Program-made: the position numbers and the translations under genes | NCBI GenBank assembly: GCA_965279005.1 | Contig: CBDIHK010000027.1 | Coordinates: 248,001-312,000 of the forward strand | Reading direction: 5' to 3' | Length of the DNA stretch: 64,000 bases | Source of the DNA: Planctobacterium sp965279005 | GTDB lineage: Bacteria; Pseudomonadota; Gammaproteobacteria; Enterobacterales; Alteromonadaceae | Part shown: in pieces, positions 8,935 to 18,602 of the stretch | Position numbering within the stretch: the stretch's first letter is position 1 | Layout of the letters: each line of letters starts with the position of its first letter | Notes under the pieces: generated by a model | Seen by the model: only the letters and a program-made list of their open reading frames with translations | What the model was told of the DNA's origin: nothing | Databases searched by the model: none

Positions 8935-9236
8935 AATAGGTTCTGGCTCCCAAGTACTCGGAGTTTGCGTTGCTAAGTATGCGGCAAATTAGTGTCACTA
9001 CAATACGACTAAAGTTCAAGTGGGATCAATTACGCAAAGCCAACCAATAGCCATTGCTTTGTAGTAGACAAATTAATAGCAGCTTTATCGGCTAATACAA
9101 ACTTCCTTGGAATTTCAGGCCACGCAATAGACGCGATCGACAATTACTTGATATAGCAGTCATAAAACTCTTTCCGTTACTTTGGACTTCTTTGTTATTA
9201 TTGCCAACTGTTTTTACACCTAATCATTGGAAAACC
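8935..9236. other. Divergent intergenic region, no gene seen
   Basis: About 300 bases between the leftward atypical regulator and rightward ubiE. Both promoters should lie here. I see only a short imperfect signal: TAGTGTCACTA near 8992, an 11-base dyad. I found no convincing -35/-10 pair, no small open frame with a ribosome site and no tRNA. Confidence 0.5.
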
Positions 9237-9995
9237 ATGGCTGAAGCACCTGAAAAACAACAAACCCATTTTGGTTTTAAGCAAGTTGATAGCGACCAAA
9301 AAGTTGGCATGGTGGCTGACGTATTCCACTCTGTAGCGGCAAAATATGACCTAATGAACGACCTCATGTCATTGGGTATCCACAGGCTTTGGAAGCGCTT
9401 CACCATTGATTGCAGCGGTATCCGTCCTGGCCAGTCGGTATTGGATCTTGCCGGCGGCACTGGCGATTTGGCAGGCAAGTTTGCCCGATTAGTTGGTCCA
9501 GAAGGTAAAGTGGTGCTTTCGGACATCAATGATTCAATGCTAAAAGTGGGACGCGCAAAGCTGTGGGATCAAGGCATTGTCGGAAACTTGGAGACGGTGC
9601 AGGCAAATGCCGAATGTTTGCCGTTCCCAGACAATAGTTTTGATCTAGTCACCATTGCTTTTGGTTTGCGCAATGTCACCGACAAGCAAGCGGCATTAGA
9701 ATCTATTTTCCGTGTTCTAAAACCAGGCGGCAGGTTATTGGTACTGGAGTTTTCCAAACCTACCCATGCGGAATTTGCCAAACTATATGACTGGTACTCG
9801 TTTAATATACTACCCAAAATGGGACAACTGGTGGCCAATGATGCCGATAGTTACCAGTACTTGGCAGAATCCATCCGCATGCACCCGGATCAGGATACCC
9901 TAAAGGGCATGATGCAAACCGCTGGCTTTGAAGAAGTCACTTACCACAACTTAACCGGCGGCATTGTTGCCCTGCATCGCGGGTTCAAGTTCTAA
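9237..9995 (+). CDS. ubiE: Ubiquinone/menaquinone C-methyltransferase UbiE
   Basis: A 252-residue SAM-dependent methyltransferase that methylates the benzoquinol (and, where present, demethylmenaquinol) ring. SAM site VLDLAGGTGDLAG; family signatures KYDLMNDLMSLGIHRLWK near the N-terminus and AFGLRNVTD in the middle. I take ATG 9237, which gives the E. coli length; an upstream in-frame start at 9192 would add a hydrophobic, unsupported extension. Its stop shares a base with the ubiJ start, so the three ubi genes form one operon. Confidence 0.96.
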   Translation: MAEAPEKQQTHFGFKQVDSDQKVGMVADVFHSVAAKYDLMNDLMSLGIHRLWKRFTIDCSGIRPGQSVLDLAGGTGDLAGKFARLVGPEGKVVLSDINDSMLKVGRAKLWDQGIVGNLETVQANAECLPFPDNSFDLVTIAFGLRNVTDKQAALESIFRVLKPGGRLLVLEFSKPTHAEFAKLYDWYSFNILPKMGQLVANDADSYQYLAESIRMHPDQDTLKGMMQTAGFEEVTYHNLTGGIVALHRGFKF

Positions 9996-10618
9996 TGCCG
10001 GCAGCCCAGTTATTTGCATCGGCGCTTGAAGCCGCCATCAACCAATTGCTATCGCTAGACCCTGAAAGCACTCAGCGGCTACAAGCCCTGGCAGGCAAAT
10101 CTATCATAGTCTCCTTGGCAGAATTGAACAATGACTTGGCGTTCCATTTTACCGACCAGGTAACGCTGAGGGTGCTGATCCGCGAACCCAAGGTGATTGA
10201 GCATTGCGATTGTAGGATCACTACCAAGTTGTCGGTACTCAGGCAACTGCAGGATACGTCGCAGCTAACCCGCTTAATCAAGGCTGACCTGCTGCAGCTA
10301 GATGGCGACATCAATATTGCCCAGGACTTTGCCAATTTGTTCAAACAATTGGATATCGACTGGGAGGGGTATTTGGCTAAATACACGGGTGACGTCGTTG
10401 CCCATAACCTCGCCCGTGGTGCGCAACTGGTCAAAGAAAAGATATCGAAAGCCGCACAGCGGGGGCAAACTATCCTACGCGACGCCGCCATTGAAGAAAA
10501 ACGTGTGGCCGCGCCTGGTATGTTAGTAGATGATTTTGTCGAAGCGGTGTTCGATACCCGTGGCCAGGTGGATAGCCTTGAGCGACGTATTGAACAACTG
10601 GAAAACAGCAAGAAATAG
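9995..10618 (+). CDS. ubiJ: Ubiquinone biosynthesis accessory factor UbiJ
   Basis: A 207-residue protein with an N-terminal SCP2-like lipid-binding domain (LALNNDLAFHF-type strands; DITTKLSVLRQ-like core) and a C-terminal helix ending in a coiled coil (SLERRIEQLE). UbiJ binds ubiquinone intermediates and organises the aerobic Ubi complex with UbiK. The ATG overlaps the ubiE stop (TAATG), and ubiB starts 18 bases after its stop, the conserved gammaproteobacterial order. Confidence 0.93.
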   Translation: MPAAQLFASALEAAINQLLSLDPESTQRLQALAGKSIIVSLAELNNDLAFHFTDQVTLRVLIREPKVIEHCDCRITTKLSVLRQLQDTSQLTRLIKADLLQLDGDINIAQDFANLFKQLDIDWEGYLAKYTGDVVAHNLARGAQLVKEKISKAAQRGQTILRDAAIEEKRVAAPGMLVDDFVEAVFDTRGQVDSLERRIEQLENSKK

Positions 10619-10636
10619 CATAGGATAACTCGTCAA

Positions 10637-12277
10637 GTGCAAATCACCCGCTTTTACACGATTTTAGCCACCACGCTGCGTTATGGCCTGGACGAGCTTA
10701 TTCCTAAACGTTTTGTGCCTTGGTATTTGCGATTGTTGCGTTTTTGCTTTTTCTGGTTGCGCAACCAGCACAAGGAAGCAAATGACGGAGCCAGGTTGCG
10801 CTTGGCGTTGGAGTCCTTGGGGCCAGTTTTTGTCAAATTTGGGCAAATGCTCTCCACCAGGCGCGACTTATTGAGCCCAGAAATTGCCGATGAGCTGGCG
10901 TTGTTGCAAGATAAAGTTGCACCATTTGATAGCAATGTCGCCAAACACTCCGTCATGCAGGCCCTGTCCATCGCAGACTTGAGCGAGGTATTCTGTGAAT
11001 TTGACAGTGTACCCTTGGCTTCTGCTTCCATAGCCCAGGTGCATGCTGCCAAACTGAAAGCCAATGGGGCTTCGGTTGTGGTCAAGGTGATCCGGCCAAA
11101 TATCGTATCTACTATCCAGGCTGACATTGAGCTCATGCATTCAGCCGCATGGTTAGTGCAGCGTGCCCTCCCGGATGGCCGCCGTTTGCGACCAGTTGAG
11201 GTGGTAGAAGAATACCGTAAAACCATAATTGATGAGCTTGACTTACTGCGTGAATCCGCCAACGGAACCCAGCTGCGTAATAATTTTGAAAATTCCGAGC
11301 TGCTCTATGTACCTAAAATGTATACTGACTACTGTCGCAAAAATGTGCTGGTAATGGAGCGCATTAAAGGTATTCCCATATCCGATATCAGCCAATTACA
11401 GGCCAAGGGCACCAATATCAAGTTATTGGCGGAGCGAGGTGTATCGGTTTTTTTCACCCAAGTATTCCGCGATAGCTTTTTCCATGCCGATATGCATCCA
11501 GGCAACATTTTTGTCGCTGATGAACACCTGGGCTCACCCCAGTACATCGCCATTGATTTTGGTATTGTCGGCACCTTAAACCGGGATGATAAACGCTACT
11601 TGGCAGAGAATTTCGTGGCTTTTTTCAATAGCGACTACCGAAAAGTCGCAGAATTACACGTGGATTCTGGCTGGGTACCTGCCAATACTAACGTCGATGA
11701 ATTTGAACAGGCGATCCGCACTGTTTGCCAACCGCTGCTGCACAAACCCTTGGCAGAGATTTCTTTTGGCCATGTGTTGTTGCAGTTATTTAATACTGCC
11801 CGGCGGTTTGACATGGTGGTACAACCGCAATTGGTATTGTTACAAAAGACCTTGCTCTATGTTGAAGGGCTTGGCCGCCAGCTTTACCCGCAATTGGATT
11901 TATGGGCGACTGCAAAACCGTTTTTGGAAGACTGGATGAAACAGCAAGTGGGATTTTCAGCCATGTTCAACAAGGCCAAAGCCAATGTGCCCTATTGGAC
12001 TGAAAAGTTTCCCGAAGTGCCGGATCTGATTTTCGACAGCCTCAAGCAGATAAAAAACCTGCCAGAAAAACAAAAACAGTGGCATGAACAACAGTTGTTG
12101 CACCGTCGGGAAAACACCAAGAGCTTGGTCTACGCCATCGCGGGGGCTGTGTTTATCTTGGTAGCGGCGCTGTTTCCTATGTACCAACTGCCCTTGTGGA
12201 CGATTTTATTGTGCGCATCAGTTGGTTTGGGATGTTGGGTAAAATCATTCATTAAAATTTACCGTTTAGCTTCTTAA
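10637..12277 (+). CDS. ubiB: UbiB atypical kinase-like ATPase for ubiquinone synthesis
   Basis: A 546-residue member of the ABC1/ADCK/UbiB family. It shows the N-terminal YGLDELIPKR signature, the family motif FVKFGQMLSTRRDLL, the Ala-rich loop SASIAQVHAA, the catalytic-loop FFHADMHPGNIF, the AIDFGIVG metal-binding motif and two C-terminal membrane helices (about 500-540). Family knowledge: it supports UbiJ/Coq-type complex function and lipid extraction and is not an ordinary protein kinase. The start is GTG 10637, aligned with the E. coli N-terminus. Length matches the usual 540-546 residues. Confidence 0.95.
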   Translation: MQITRFYTILATTLRYGLDELIPKRFVPWYLRLLRFCFFWLRNQHKEANDGARLRLALESLGPVFVKFGQMLSTRRDLLSPEIADELALLQDKVAPFDSNVAKHSVMQALSIADLSEVFCEFDSVPLASASIAQVHAAKLKANGASVVVKVIRPNIVSTIQADIELMHSAAWLVQRALPDGRRLRPVEVVEEYRKTIIDELDLLRESANGTQLRNNFENSELLYVPKMYTDYCRKNVLVMERIKGIPISDISQLQAKGTNIKLLAERGVSVFFTQVFRDSFFHADMHPGNIFVADEHLGSPQYIAIDFGIVGTLNRDDKRYLAENFVAFFNSDYRKVAELHVDSGWVPANTNVDEFEQAIRTVCQPLLHKPLAEISFGHVLLQLFNTARRFDMVVQPQLVLLQKTLLYVEGLGRQLYPQLDLWATAKPFLEDWMKQQVGFSAMFNKAKANVPYWTEKFPEVPDLIFDSLKQIKNLPEKQKQWHEQQLLHRRENTKSLVYAIAGAVFILVAALFPMYQLPLWTILLCASVGLGCWVKSFIKIYRLAS

Positions 12278-12534
12278 ACAACACACTGATTTAGATTAGG
12301 GGTTGCCAACTGGGGTGGCGCCCAGGTTTTGTGGTGAAACCATACCTTTGGCTACCTTATTTATCCGGCCAGTTTACAGCCAGTGTAATATAATTTCCGC
12401 CCTACAACTTTAGTTTAAAGATCTGCACATTTACCCAGCTTTTCAGCCAAATTAGCCTATGCTCAAAGCTCTAACGGGCGAAAGTTACAGGATGTTTCTA
12501 AGCATAAATATTGTGGCTTTAGTTGGTAGCTAAT

Positions 12535-14583
12535 ATGTTGAAAAACGCAAAGGGCAAACAAGTGGGAATTGCCCTATTTTTTGCCGCGACCTGGACAAGT
12601 AATACTGCGGCAGGAACTGAAGACGCTAAATCCTATTTGGACATGGAATTAGCTGAATTGATGTCTATTGAAATAACATCGGTTTCGAAAAAATCCCAGG
12701 CACTCAAGGATACAGCTTCCGCTGTGTTCGTTATCTCCCAAGAAGAAATACAGATGGCTGGTGCAACCAGTATCCCTGAAGTGCTGCGCATAGTACCTGG
12801 CGTGCATGTTGCCCAAATTGATAGCAATAAATGGGCAATATCCAGCCGGGGGTTTAATTCACGTTATTCCAACAAGCTTCTGGTTATGATCGACGGGCGA
12901 TCGGTATACACACCTTCTTACTCCGGTGTGTATTGGGATGCCCAAGACTTAGTGATGCAAGACATTGAAAGGATCGAAGTGATCAGGGGGCCTGGTGCTT
13001 CTATTTGGGGCGCAAATGCCGTTAATGGTGTTATTAATATCATCACAAAACATACTCGGCAGACCCAAGGCGGTTATTTTTCGTTGTTATTGGGAAATGA
13101 AGAAAAGGGCACGGCGAGTTTGCGTTATGGGGCTAAAATAAGCCATGCGCTAACCGGTAGGGTTTATGCTAAATACAGCGATCATGATCACAGTGTAGTT
13201 GCCGGGCAAGAAACTGATGCTGGCGATGCATGGGATTCGATGCGTGCTGGTTTTCGCTTGGATTACGAATCAGGGACAGGAGATAGCTTTACCCTACAGG
13301 GTGATATTTATGACAACGACATCCAACAGACCATTGGTACCCTGTGGTTAGACCCTGCCGATCCCAGCAGCCAGTTTCCCTATTTCATCGCTAATTACCA
13401 GGACAAGGCATCTTCGTCTGGGCATAACATTATGGCCAAGTGGCATAAAACGCTTGCCGAAGGCAACAGTATCAATGTTCAATCCTATTATGATCACGTC
13501 GAACGCAACGAAGTGTTCTTGGGACAACATAACCATACTTTTGACCTGGAAATTACCCAGGAGCTGCAGCTTTCACAAGACAGTGCGCTTATTTGGGGAG
13601 GGCATTACAGGCGCATCGAAGACGACTTTGACAATACCTTTTCTATTTCCATTTTGCCCAAAGATAAATTGACCGAACTCTATAGTTTATTTGGCCAATA
13701 TGATACCTCATTGACGCAGGGTTTATTTTTGACCCTGGGGGCAAAAGTAGAACACAACTGTTTTACTGGCACAGAATGGCAACCAAATCTGAGGCTATTA
13801 TGGAAATTGGACGATACACAAACCTGGTGGACTGCGGTTTCCCGGGCTGTAAGGATCCCATCAAGGGTAGAATACGGTGCATTGATCGCTTCGGCTGTTA
13901 TTCCTGGGCAGCAACCTTTTACCCTAGCCACGCGCGGTAGCAGGGAGTTTAAATCTGAAAAACTGACTGCGTTTGAATTGGGCTACAGGGTGCAAGCCAC
14001 TGACGCAGTGCACCTGGATATTGCCTTGTTTTACAACAAATACCAGGATCAAGGTAGTTTTGAACCAACTAGCTACATCGACCTCGGCACCGGGCTAATA
14101 CCCGCGGGATTCAAGTTTGACAACAAACTCGAAGCCGACAGCCGCGGCGCAGAAGTTGCTTTCAAATGGTGGGTGAATGAACGCTGGCACATATATTCAA
14201 GTTATTCTTTCATTGAACTTGATGTTGACCGTAAAGAGGGCGGCGCTGATATGTTTATCGGACCGGTTATCGAAAATGGTGCGCCTAACCAGATGTTTTC
14301 GCTGCAATCGAAGCTGTACCTATCTGAGACATGGCAAGCTTACTTTTCCACCTATTATGTTGACCAGTTGCCTCGTACAAGTTTTAGTGCCAGCAGCGCA
14401 AGCGTTCCTGATTATTTTAGCATCAACGCAGGTGTAACTTGGCAGCCATTGGAAAAGGCCGAACTGTCTGTTTACGCTAGAAACTTGTTTGATAAACAGC
14501 ATCCAGAGTTTATTGCTGAAAACTTTAGCATTGCCACTGACGTCGAAAGGTCAATATTCGTCAAGTTAAGTATGGCTTTTTAA
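12535..14583 (+). CDS. TonB-dependent outer-membrane receptor
   Basis: About 682 residues with a signal peptide ending near NTAAG, a plug domain (about 55-165; AVFVISQEEIQMAGATSIPE, IERIEVIRGPGASIWGANAV) and a 22-strand-type barrel ending in Phe (KLSMAF). The short N-terminal stretch LDMELAELMSIEITSVSKK is typical of the receptor group found beside YfiR-like proteins. I start at ATG 12535; an in-frame TTG at 12523 is possible. The ligand is unknown. It is followed 27 bases later by a YfiR-like gene and then a hybrid kinase, so it probably belongs to a sensing operon rather than a plain nutrient uptake set. Confidence 0.92.
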   Translation: MLKNAKGKQVGIALFFAATWTSNTAAGTEDAKSYLDMELAELMSIEITSVSKKSQALKDTASAVFVISQEEIQMAGATSIPEVLRIVPGVHVAQIDSNKWAISSRGFNSRYSNKLLVMIDGRSVYTPSYSGVYWDAQDLVMQDIERIEVIRGPGASIWGANAVNGVINIITKHTRQTQGGYFSLLLGNEEKGTASLRYGAKISHALTGRVYAKYSDHDHSVVAGQETDAGDAWDSMRAGFRLDYESGTGDSFTLQGDIYDNDIQQTIGTLWLDPADPSSQFPYFIANYQDKASSSGHNIMAKWHKTLAEGNSINVQSYYDHVERNEVFLGQHNHTFDLEITQELQLSQDSALIWGGHYRRIEDDFDNTFSISILPKDKLTELYSLFGQYDTSLTQGLFLTLGAKVEHNCFTGTEWQPNLRLLWKLDDTQTWWTAVSRAVRIPSRVEYGALIASAVIPGQQPFTLATRGSREFKSEKLTAFELGYRVQATDAVHLDIALFYNKYQDQGSFEPTSYIDLGTGLIPAGFKFDNKLEADSRGAEVAFKWWVNERWHIYSSYSFIELDVDRKEGGADMFIGPVIENGAPNQMFSLQSKLYLSETWQAYFSTYYVDQLPRTSFSASSASVPDYFSINAGVTWQPLEKAELSVYARNLFDKQHPEFIAENFSIATDVERSIFVKLSMAF

Positions 14584-14610
14584 ACCGAACTGAAGGGATT
14601 AACACTAAGC

Positions 14611-15180
14611 ATGTCATTGCAGTATTTGACAATGTGTAAATTGCTGAAACTAGCCACTGCTTTGCTAGTGCTGTTGTTTAGCAGCAGTGCCCTGGCTAAC
14701 CCGGCTGTTCGTGATTACCAAATCAAAGCTGCCATTATGTATAAAATTAGTAAGTTCGTGACATGGCCGGAGCCTATTGGCAATGGGCAGGTAGTTCACT
14801 TTGGGCTTTGTATTTTAGGGGACGACAAGTTCGGTTCAACACTGGACGAACTGGAAACCCGCACCACCAACAACAAACCCATTAGGGTATTTCGCTTTAG
14901 CCAATCTTCGGCAGTCAATGAGCAATGCCACCTAGTGTTTATTGCAGAGTCCAAAGCTATCTTCCTCGACAGCATTCTAGACTACCTGGCGCCGATGCCG
15001 ATCCTGACCATTAGCGATATCGTTGGTTTTGTTGAAAAAGGCGGAATGCTGCAAATAGTGACTGGTGATCAGGGGATCCAATTTTTTATCAATTTAAACA
15101 GGTTAAACCAATCAGGCTTAAGTGTTTCTGCCCAACTGCTTGAACTGTCTACCATCGTTAACACGGAACCAAGGTATTAG
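14611..15180 (+). CDS. YfiR-family periplasmic protein (DUF4154)
   Basis: A 189-residue exported protein: signal peptide (LATALLVLLFSSSALA) then the YfiR/DUF4154 fold beginning DYQIKAAIMYKISKFVTWPE, with CILGDDKFG, a mid-protein Cys in NEQCHLVFIAESK and the closing GGMLQIVTGDQGIQFFINLNR. In Pseudomonas, YfiR is a periplasmic repressor of the diguanylate cyclase YfiN; here the next gene is a hybrid histidine kinase with a periplasmic domain, the likely partner. AAGGGA lies upstream of ATG 14611. The stop overlaps the kinase start. Confidence 0.9.
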   Translation: MSLQYLTMCKLLKLATALLVLLFSSSALANPAVRDYQIKAAIMYKISKFVTWPEPIGNGQVVHFGLCILGDDKFGSTLDELETRTTNNKPIRVFRFSQSSAVNEQCHLVFIAESKAIFLDSILDYLAPMPILTISDIVGFVEKGGMLQIVTGDQGIQFFINLNRLNQSGLSVSAQLLELSTIVNTEPRY

Positions 15181-17156
15181 TGTATATGGATGTCGCAGCA
15201 AACAAATCTATCAGGCGGAAAATACGGCGCATGGTATTGGCCATTACTAGTGCCGCTTTGATTATTGCCTGTACCACCTATGTGGTTTTTAGCTACTACA
15301 ACTCTAAACAAGAATTGAGTGAAAGGGTGGCCACATTAGCCGATTTCGTCGCTATTAATTCCACCGCCGCACTGAGTTTTGGCAGCACAAAAACTGCTGG
15401 TGAGCTGTTGCAGTCATTGAGTGTCGACCCCTCAATAGATCGCGCTTATTTATATACGCCGGAACAAGAGTTGTTAGCTTCTTTTGAGGCAAATCAAATA
15501 GAAAATTCAGAACCAAATCGGGATGCAGATGTTTGGGTCGACGCCGTTTTGCAGATGCAGGCCAAAATACAACACTTTGGCCACAACAGTTTTGAGCTAG
15601 TCCAACCCGTCATGTTGGATGGTGAAGCAATTGGTGTGGTTTATATTGAAGCAAATTTAGATGCAATCAATAGCGCCATTTTGAGTTTTTTGGCGACGTC
15701 TGCCTTGCTGATGCTGATGATTTTGCTGGTTGTGCACTTTTTAACAAAATCAATGCAACGCAGTATTACCATTCCACTGCAAGCTTTGCTGGACGGGATT
15801 GAGAATGTGGCGATCAAAAAAGATTTTGGCCTTCGCCTTGCGAAGTATGATGACGATGAAATAGGCCAGTTATCTGAGCGTTTTAACAACATGCTGCGCC
15901 AGATCCAGGAACGGGATCAACAATTGGCGAACCAACGGGATGATTTGGAGCGGCAGATCGGCGAGCGCACCAAAAGCCTGGTTGCGGCAAAAGAGTCTGC
16001 TGAAAAAGCCAACCAAGCCAAATCCGAGTTTTTGTCGCGCATGAGCCACGAGTTGCGCACTCCGTTGAATTCCATATTGGGATTTAACCAGTTACTGGCA
16101 ATGAATGAAGAACTTCCGCCGGAGGATCGCGAAGGCGTCAAGGAAATCTCTATCGCCGGTAACCATTTATTGGAACTTATCAATGAGATCCTGGAGTTGT
16201 CCAAAATCGAAGCGGGAAAACTGCCGGTTACTATTGAGCCCGTCGATCTTAATAGGTTGATAAAAGAGTGTATCAGCTTGGTGCAATCGATGGCGATCAA
16301 AAAGGAAATCCACATAGTCACTGATATACCTGGTCGCATATGCGTCATGGCTGACCATATGCGGTTAAAGCAATGCGTGCTCAATTTGTTATCCAATGCG
16401 GTAAAATACAACCGGAAAAAAGGTAAAATCAGCGTATTGGTAAGCTCAGATGCTGAACTAAACCAGGTACGGATAGCTGTCTCTGACTCAGGGCAAGGTA
16501 TAAAAGCGGAACATATGGATCAGCTTTTTATCCCGTTTGAACGCCTGGGACAAGATGCCCAGGGCATTGATGGCACTGGCATCGGCCTGAGTATTACCAA
16601 AAAGTTAGTGCAACTCATGGGAGGTGAAATCGGGGCATACTCTAAGCACGGCGAGGGCAGCAGGTTCTGGATTGTATTACCACCGTGCCAGCATTCACAT
16701 CAGGATTGCCCTGAAAAAAGTGAAGATATCGCAGATTTTGTACCTAAGTCCTCGAAATTTGAAGCTGAAGATGGCGACATCGTGCTTTACATAGACGATA
16801 ACCCCGCCAATGTGCGTTTGGTTGAAAGGCTCATTAGCAAACTGGACAAAGTTAACCTGCTGTCTGCCCATGAACCAGAGATTGGCATCGAACTTGCGCT
16901 TATGAGTTTGCCAAAATTAATTCTTTTGGATATTTCCATGCCCAATATGGATGGCTATGAGGTATTGCAAATACTGCGCAACAAGCCTGAACTCAAAGGC
17001 GTACCCATTGTTGCGGTTACAGCCAATGCCATGCCCAAGGATATAGAAAAAGGCCTCAATGCAGGTTTTACAGCCTATTTGACTAAACCGCTCAATATCA
17101 AAAACTTTTATTCAGTGGTGACGCGGCTATTGCAGGTAGAAAGCGGGACTAGCTAA
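15180..17156 (+). CDS. Hybrid sensor histidine kinase (periplasmic CHASE8-like sensor, HAMP, HK, REC)
   Basis: A 658-residue inner-membrane hybrid kinase. Helices at about 18-38 and 166-188 bracket a periplasmic domain of about 125 residues that resembles CHASE8 (ADFVAINSTAALSFGSTKTA). Then come HAMP (190-245), HisKA with MSHELRTPLN (H290), ATPase (NLLSNAVKY, SDSGQGI, GTGIGLSI) and a C-terminal receiver (D539/D540, D584, TKPLN Lys). CHASE8 sensors are often found with YfiR partners, consistent with the preceding gene. GTG 15180 overlaps the TAG of the YfiR-like gene; ATG 15186 is an alternative. There is no HPt domain, so the relay probably continues in a separate protein. Confidence 0.92.
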   Translation: MYMDVAANKSIRRKIRRMVLAITSAALIIACTTYVVFSYYNSKQELSERVATLADFVAINSTAALSFGSTKTAGELLQSLSVDPSIDRAYLYTPEQELLASFEANQIENSEPNRDADVWVDAVLQMQAKIQHFGHNSFELVQPVMLDGEAIGVVYIEANLDAINSAILSFLATSALLMLMILLVVHFLTKSMQRSITIPLQALLDGIENVAIKKDFGLRLAKYDDDEIGQLSERFNNMLRQIQERDQQLANQRDDLERQIGERTKSLVAAKESAEKANQAKSEFLSRMSHELRTPLNSILGFNQLLAMNEELPPEDREGVKEISIAGNHLLELINEILELSKIEAGKLPVTIEPVDLNRLIKECISLVQSMAIKKEIHIVTDIPGRICVMADHMRLKQCVLNLLSNAVKYNRKKGKISVLVSSDAELNQVRIAVSDSGQGIKAEHMDQLFIPFERLGQDAQGIDGTGIGLSITKKLVQLMGGEIGAYSKHGEGSRFWIVLPPCQHSHQDCPEKSEDIADFVPKSSKFEAEDGDIVLYIDDNPANVRLVERLISKLDKVNLLSAHEPEIGIELALMSLPKLILLDISMPNMDGYEVLQILRNKPELKGVPIVAVTANAMPKDIEKGLNAGFTAYLTKPLNIKNFYSVVTRLLQVESGTS

Positions 17157-17236
17157 ACTTGGGCAGCGTCTGTTGGTTAAGTAGGGTCATTCGCAAAAAA
17201 AGGAATTAGGCCGCTACTAGGCTGGCCGGTGTAAAG

Positions 17237-18151
17237 TTAATAATGCCCAAAGAAACCCTCAACCCTGAGGGCGACGCCATAGGAGGCGTCAAAGCCTTCA
17301 TCACGGCGCCAGAGGACAAAGGGCTCCACTTCAAAAAAGAGCCATTCGCGCAGGGCGTTTTTACGCCAACGGGTGCTGACCAAATACTCTTCGGCGCGGT
17401 AGTTGGGTTGGCTCAAGCCCTCCATGTAGAATCCGGTGATCAAAGCAGAAGTGTCGTCTATGCGCTGCATGTGGTACAGATTGTGTTGCCACAGCCAGTC
17501 GTTGCTTTCATCGCGGAAGAAAAAGTGGTTGTCCAGGCGGGCTACTGAATCCTTAGTCACATCCTGCTCCAATTGCAGGCCTAAATGGGTGCCAAATCCA
17601 TCGTTGTGGTAATAATACACCGAGGTTTCCCAGCGGTAGCGTTGGCTGTCGTTGAATTCCCCTCTTTTGGCGTAGCGGCTGCGGGCAAAGGGCTTGGCTT
17701 TGCGGCCAATACCTATGCGGTTGGAAAATTCGGCATCGTCGCCCTTTTTTTCTATCCAGCGTAATGCCAGGTTAAACCGGTTTTGGTTGGACAGCACTTC
17801 GTTTTGCGCCGCCTTGACGGTTGTCCGCTCCAATTCCTCATCAAAGTCGCTAAAGACCACGTCAACCCGGTTTTTCAGGTTTGGTAGCCTAAACCTGACC
17901 CGTACCTTGGTATCAAATTCCATCACATCCCTGCTGCGCGGTTCCCAGCCAAGCAGGATGCGGGCGCCCGCTTTGGGCTGTTCATCGGGGCAAAAATATT
18001 CATTTGCAAAAAAATCATCCAACCAAAAGGCAGAATCGTTGACGGAGGTTGACAGTTGTTGGTGCAAAATGTCAAACCAAGGAAGATCGTCTTCGGCAAA
18101 ACAAGGGGCAGCAAAAATAAAAATTAGGCTGATACTAAAAAAACGGCGCAC
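17237..18151 (-). CDS. Predicted outer-membrane beta-barrel protein, unknown function
   Basis: A 304-residue exported protein: signal peptide (FFSISLIFIFAAPCFA) followed by a region rich in alternating polar and aromatic residues (for example YRWETSVYYYHNDGFG) and ending in an aromatic residue, VEGFFGHY, as barrel proteins do. Positively charged loops are frequent. I do not recognise a named family; similar proteins of unknown function are common in marine gammaproteobacteria. It stands alone, divergent from tatA. Confidence 0.75.
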   Translation of the reverse strand: MRRFFSISLIFIFAAPCFAEDDLPWFDILHQQLSTSVNDSAFWLDDFFANEYFCPDEQPKAGARILLGWEPRSRDVMEFDTKVRVRFRLPNLKNRVDVVFSDFDEELERTTVKAAQNEVLSNQNRFNLALRWIEKKGDDAEFSNRIGIGRKAKPFARSRYAKRGEFNDSQRYRWETSVYYYHNDGFGTHLGLQLEQDVTKDSVARLDNHFFFRDESNDWLWQHNLYHMQRIDDTSALITGFYMEGLSQPNYRAEEYLVSTRWRKNALREWLFFEVEPFVLWRRDEGFDASYGVALRVEGFFGHY

Positions 18152-18289
18152 AATTAATCACCGCCCAACATTTTGGGATTGTTTTTTGCGCGGTTATTCA
18201 CATTTCGCATAAAAAAAGGCTCGTCCTAGGAACAAAACATGGACTTGTAACGTTAAGAGTGTACAAAGAATGCCAGTTAATCAAATCCA

Positions 18290-18317
18290 GTGACCTTTTG
18301 TGTTAGCTCGTTATAAT
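18290..18317 (+). promoter_or_regulatory. Sigma-70 promoter of the tat operon
   Basis: A perfect -10 TATAAT at 18312-18317 with a weak -35 GTGACC at 18290-18295, spacing 16. It lies about 30 bases before the ribosome site AGGAGG of tatA. Confidence 0.55.
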
Positions 18318-18347
18318 AGCGGGCAGTGTCTTAGGAGGAAAAAATCC

Positions 18348-18587
18348 ATGGGTGGTATCAGTATTCCACAGCTGTTAATCATTTTGTTAATTGTTGTGTT
18401 GTTGTTTGGTAGTAAGAAACTTAAATCATTGGGTAGCGATCTTGGCTCGGCGGTGAAAGGCTTTAAGAAGTCTGTGAACGATGAAAAGAAGGAAGACGCT
18501 GATTTCATCGAAGAGAAACCCAATAGTGCAAACCAGAACCAGGCGCAGCAATCAGAGCAAGCCAAGTCAAAGAGCCAAACGGACTAG
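18348..18587 (+). CDS. tatA: Twin-arginine translocase subunit TatA
   Basis: A 79-residue protein: an N-terminal membrane helix (IPQLLIILLIVVLLFGSKKL), the FGSKKLKSLGSDLG hinge and amphipathic helix, then a charged tail. TatA oligomers form the passage for folded proteins across the inner membrane. ATG 18348 has a textbook ribosome site (AGGAGGAAAAAATCC). First gene of tatABC. Confidence 0.97.
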   Translation: MGGISIPQLLIILLIVVLLFGSKKLKSLGSDLGSAVKGFKKSVNDEKKEDADFIEEKPNSANQNQAQQSEQAKSKSQTD

Positions 18588-18602
18588 TATTGGGCTAACG
18601 CC

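Noticed and set aside
12373..12394. TTTACA and TATAAT ahead of the TonB receptor gene as a promoter
   Set aside because: Spacing is only 10 bases, too short for sigma-70.
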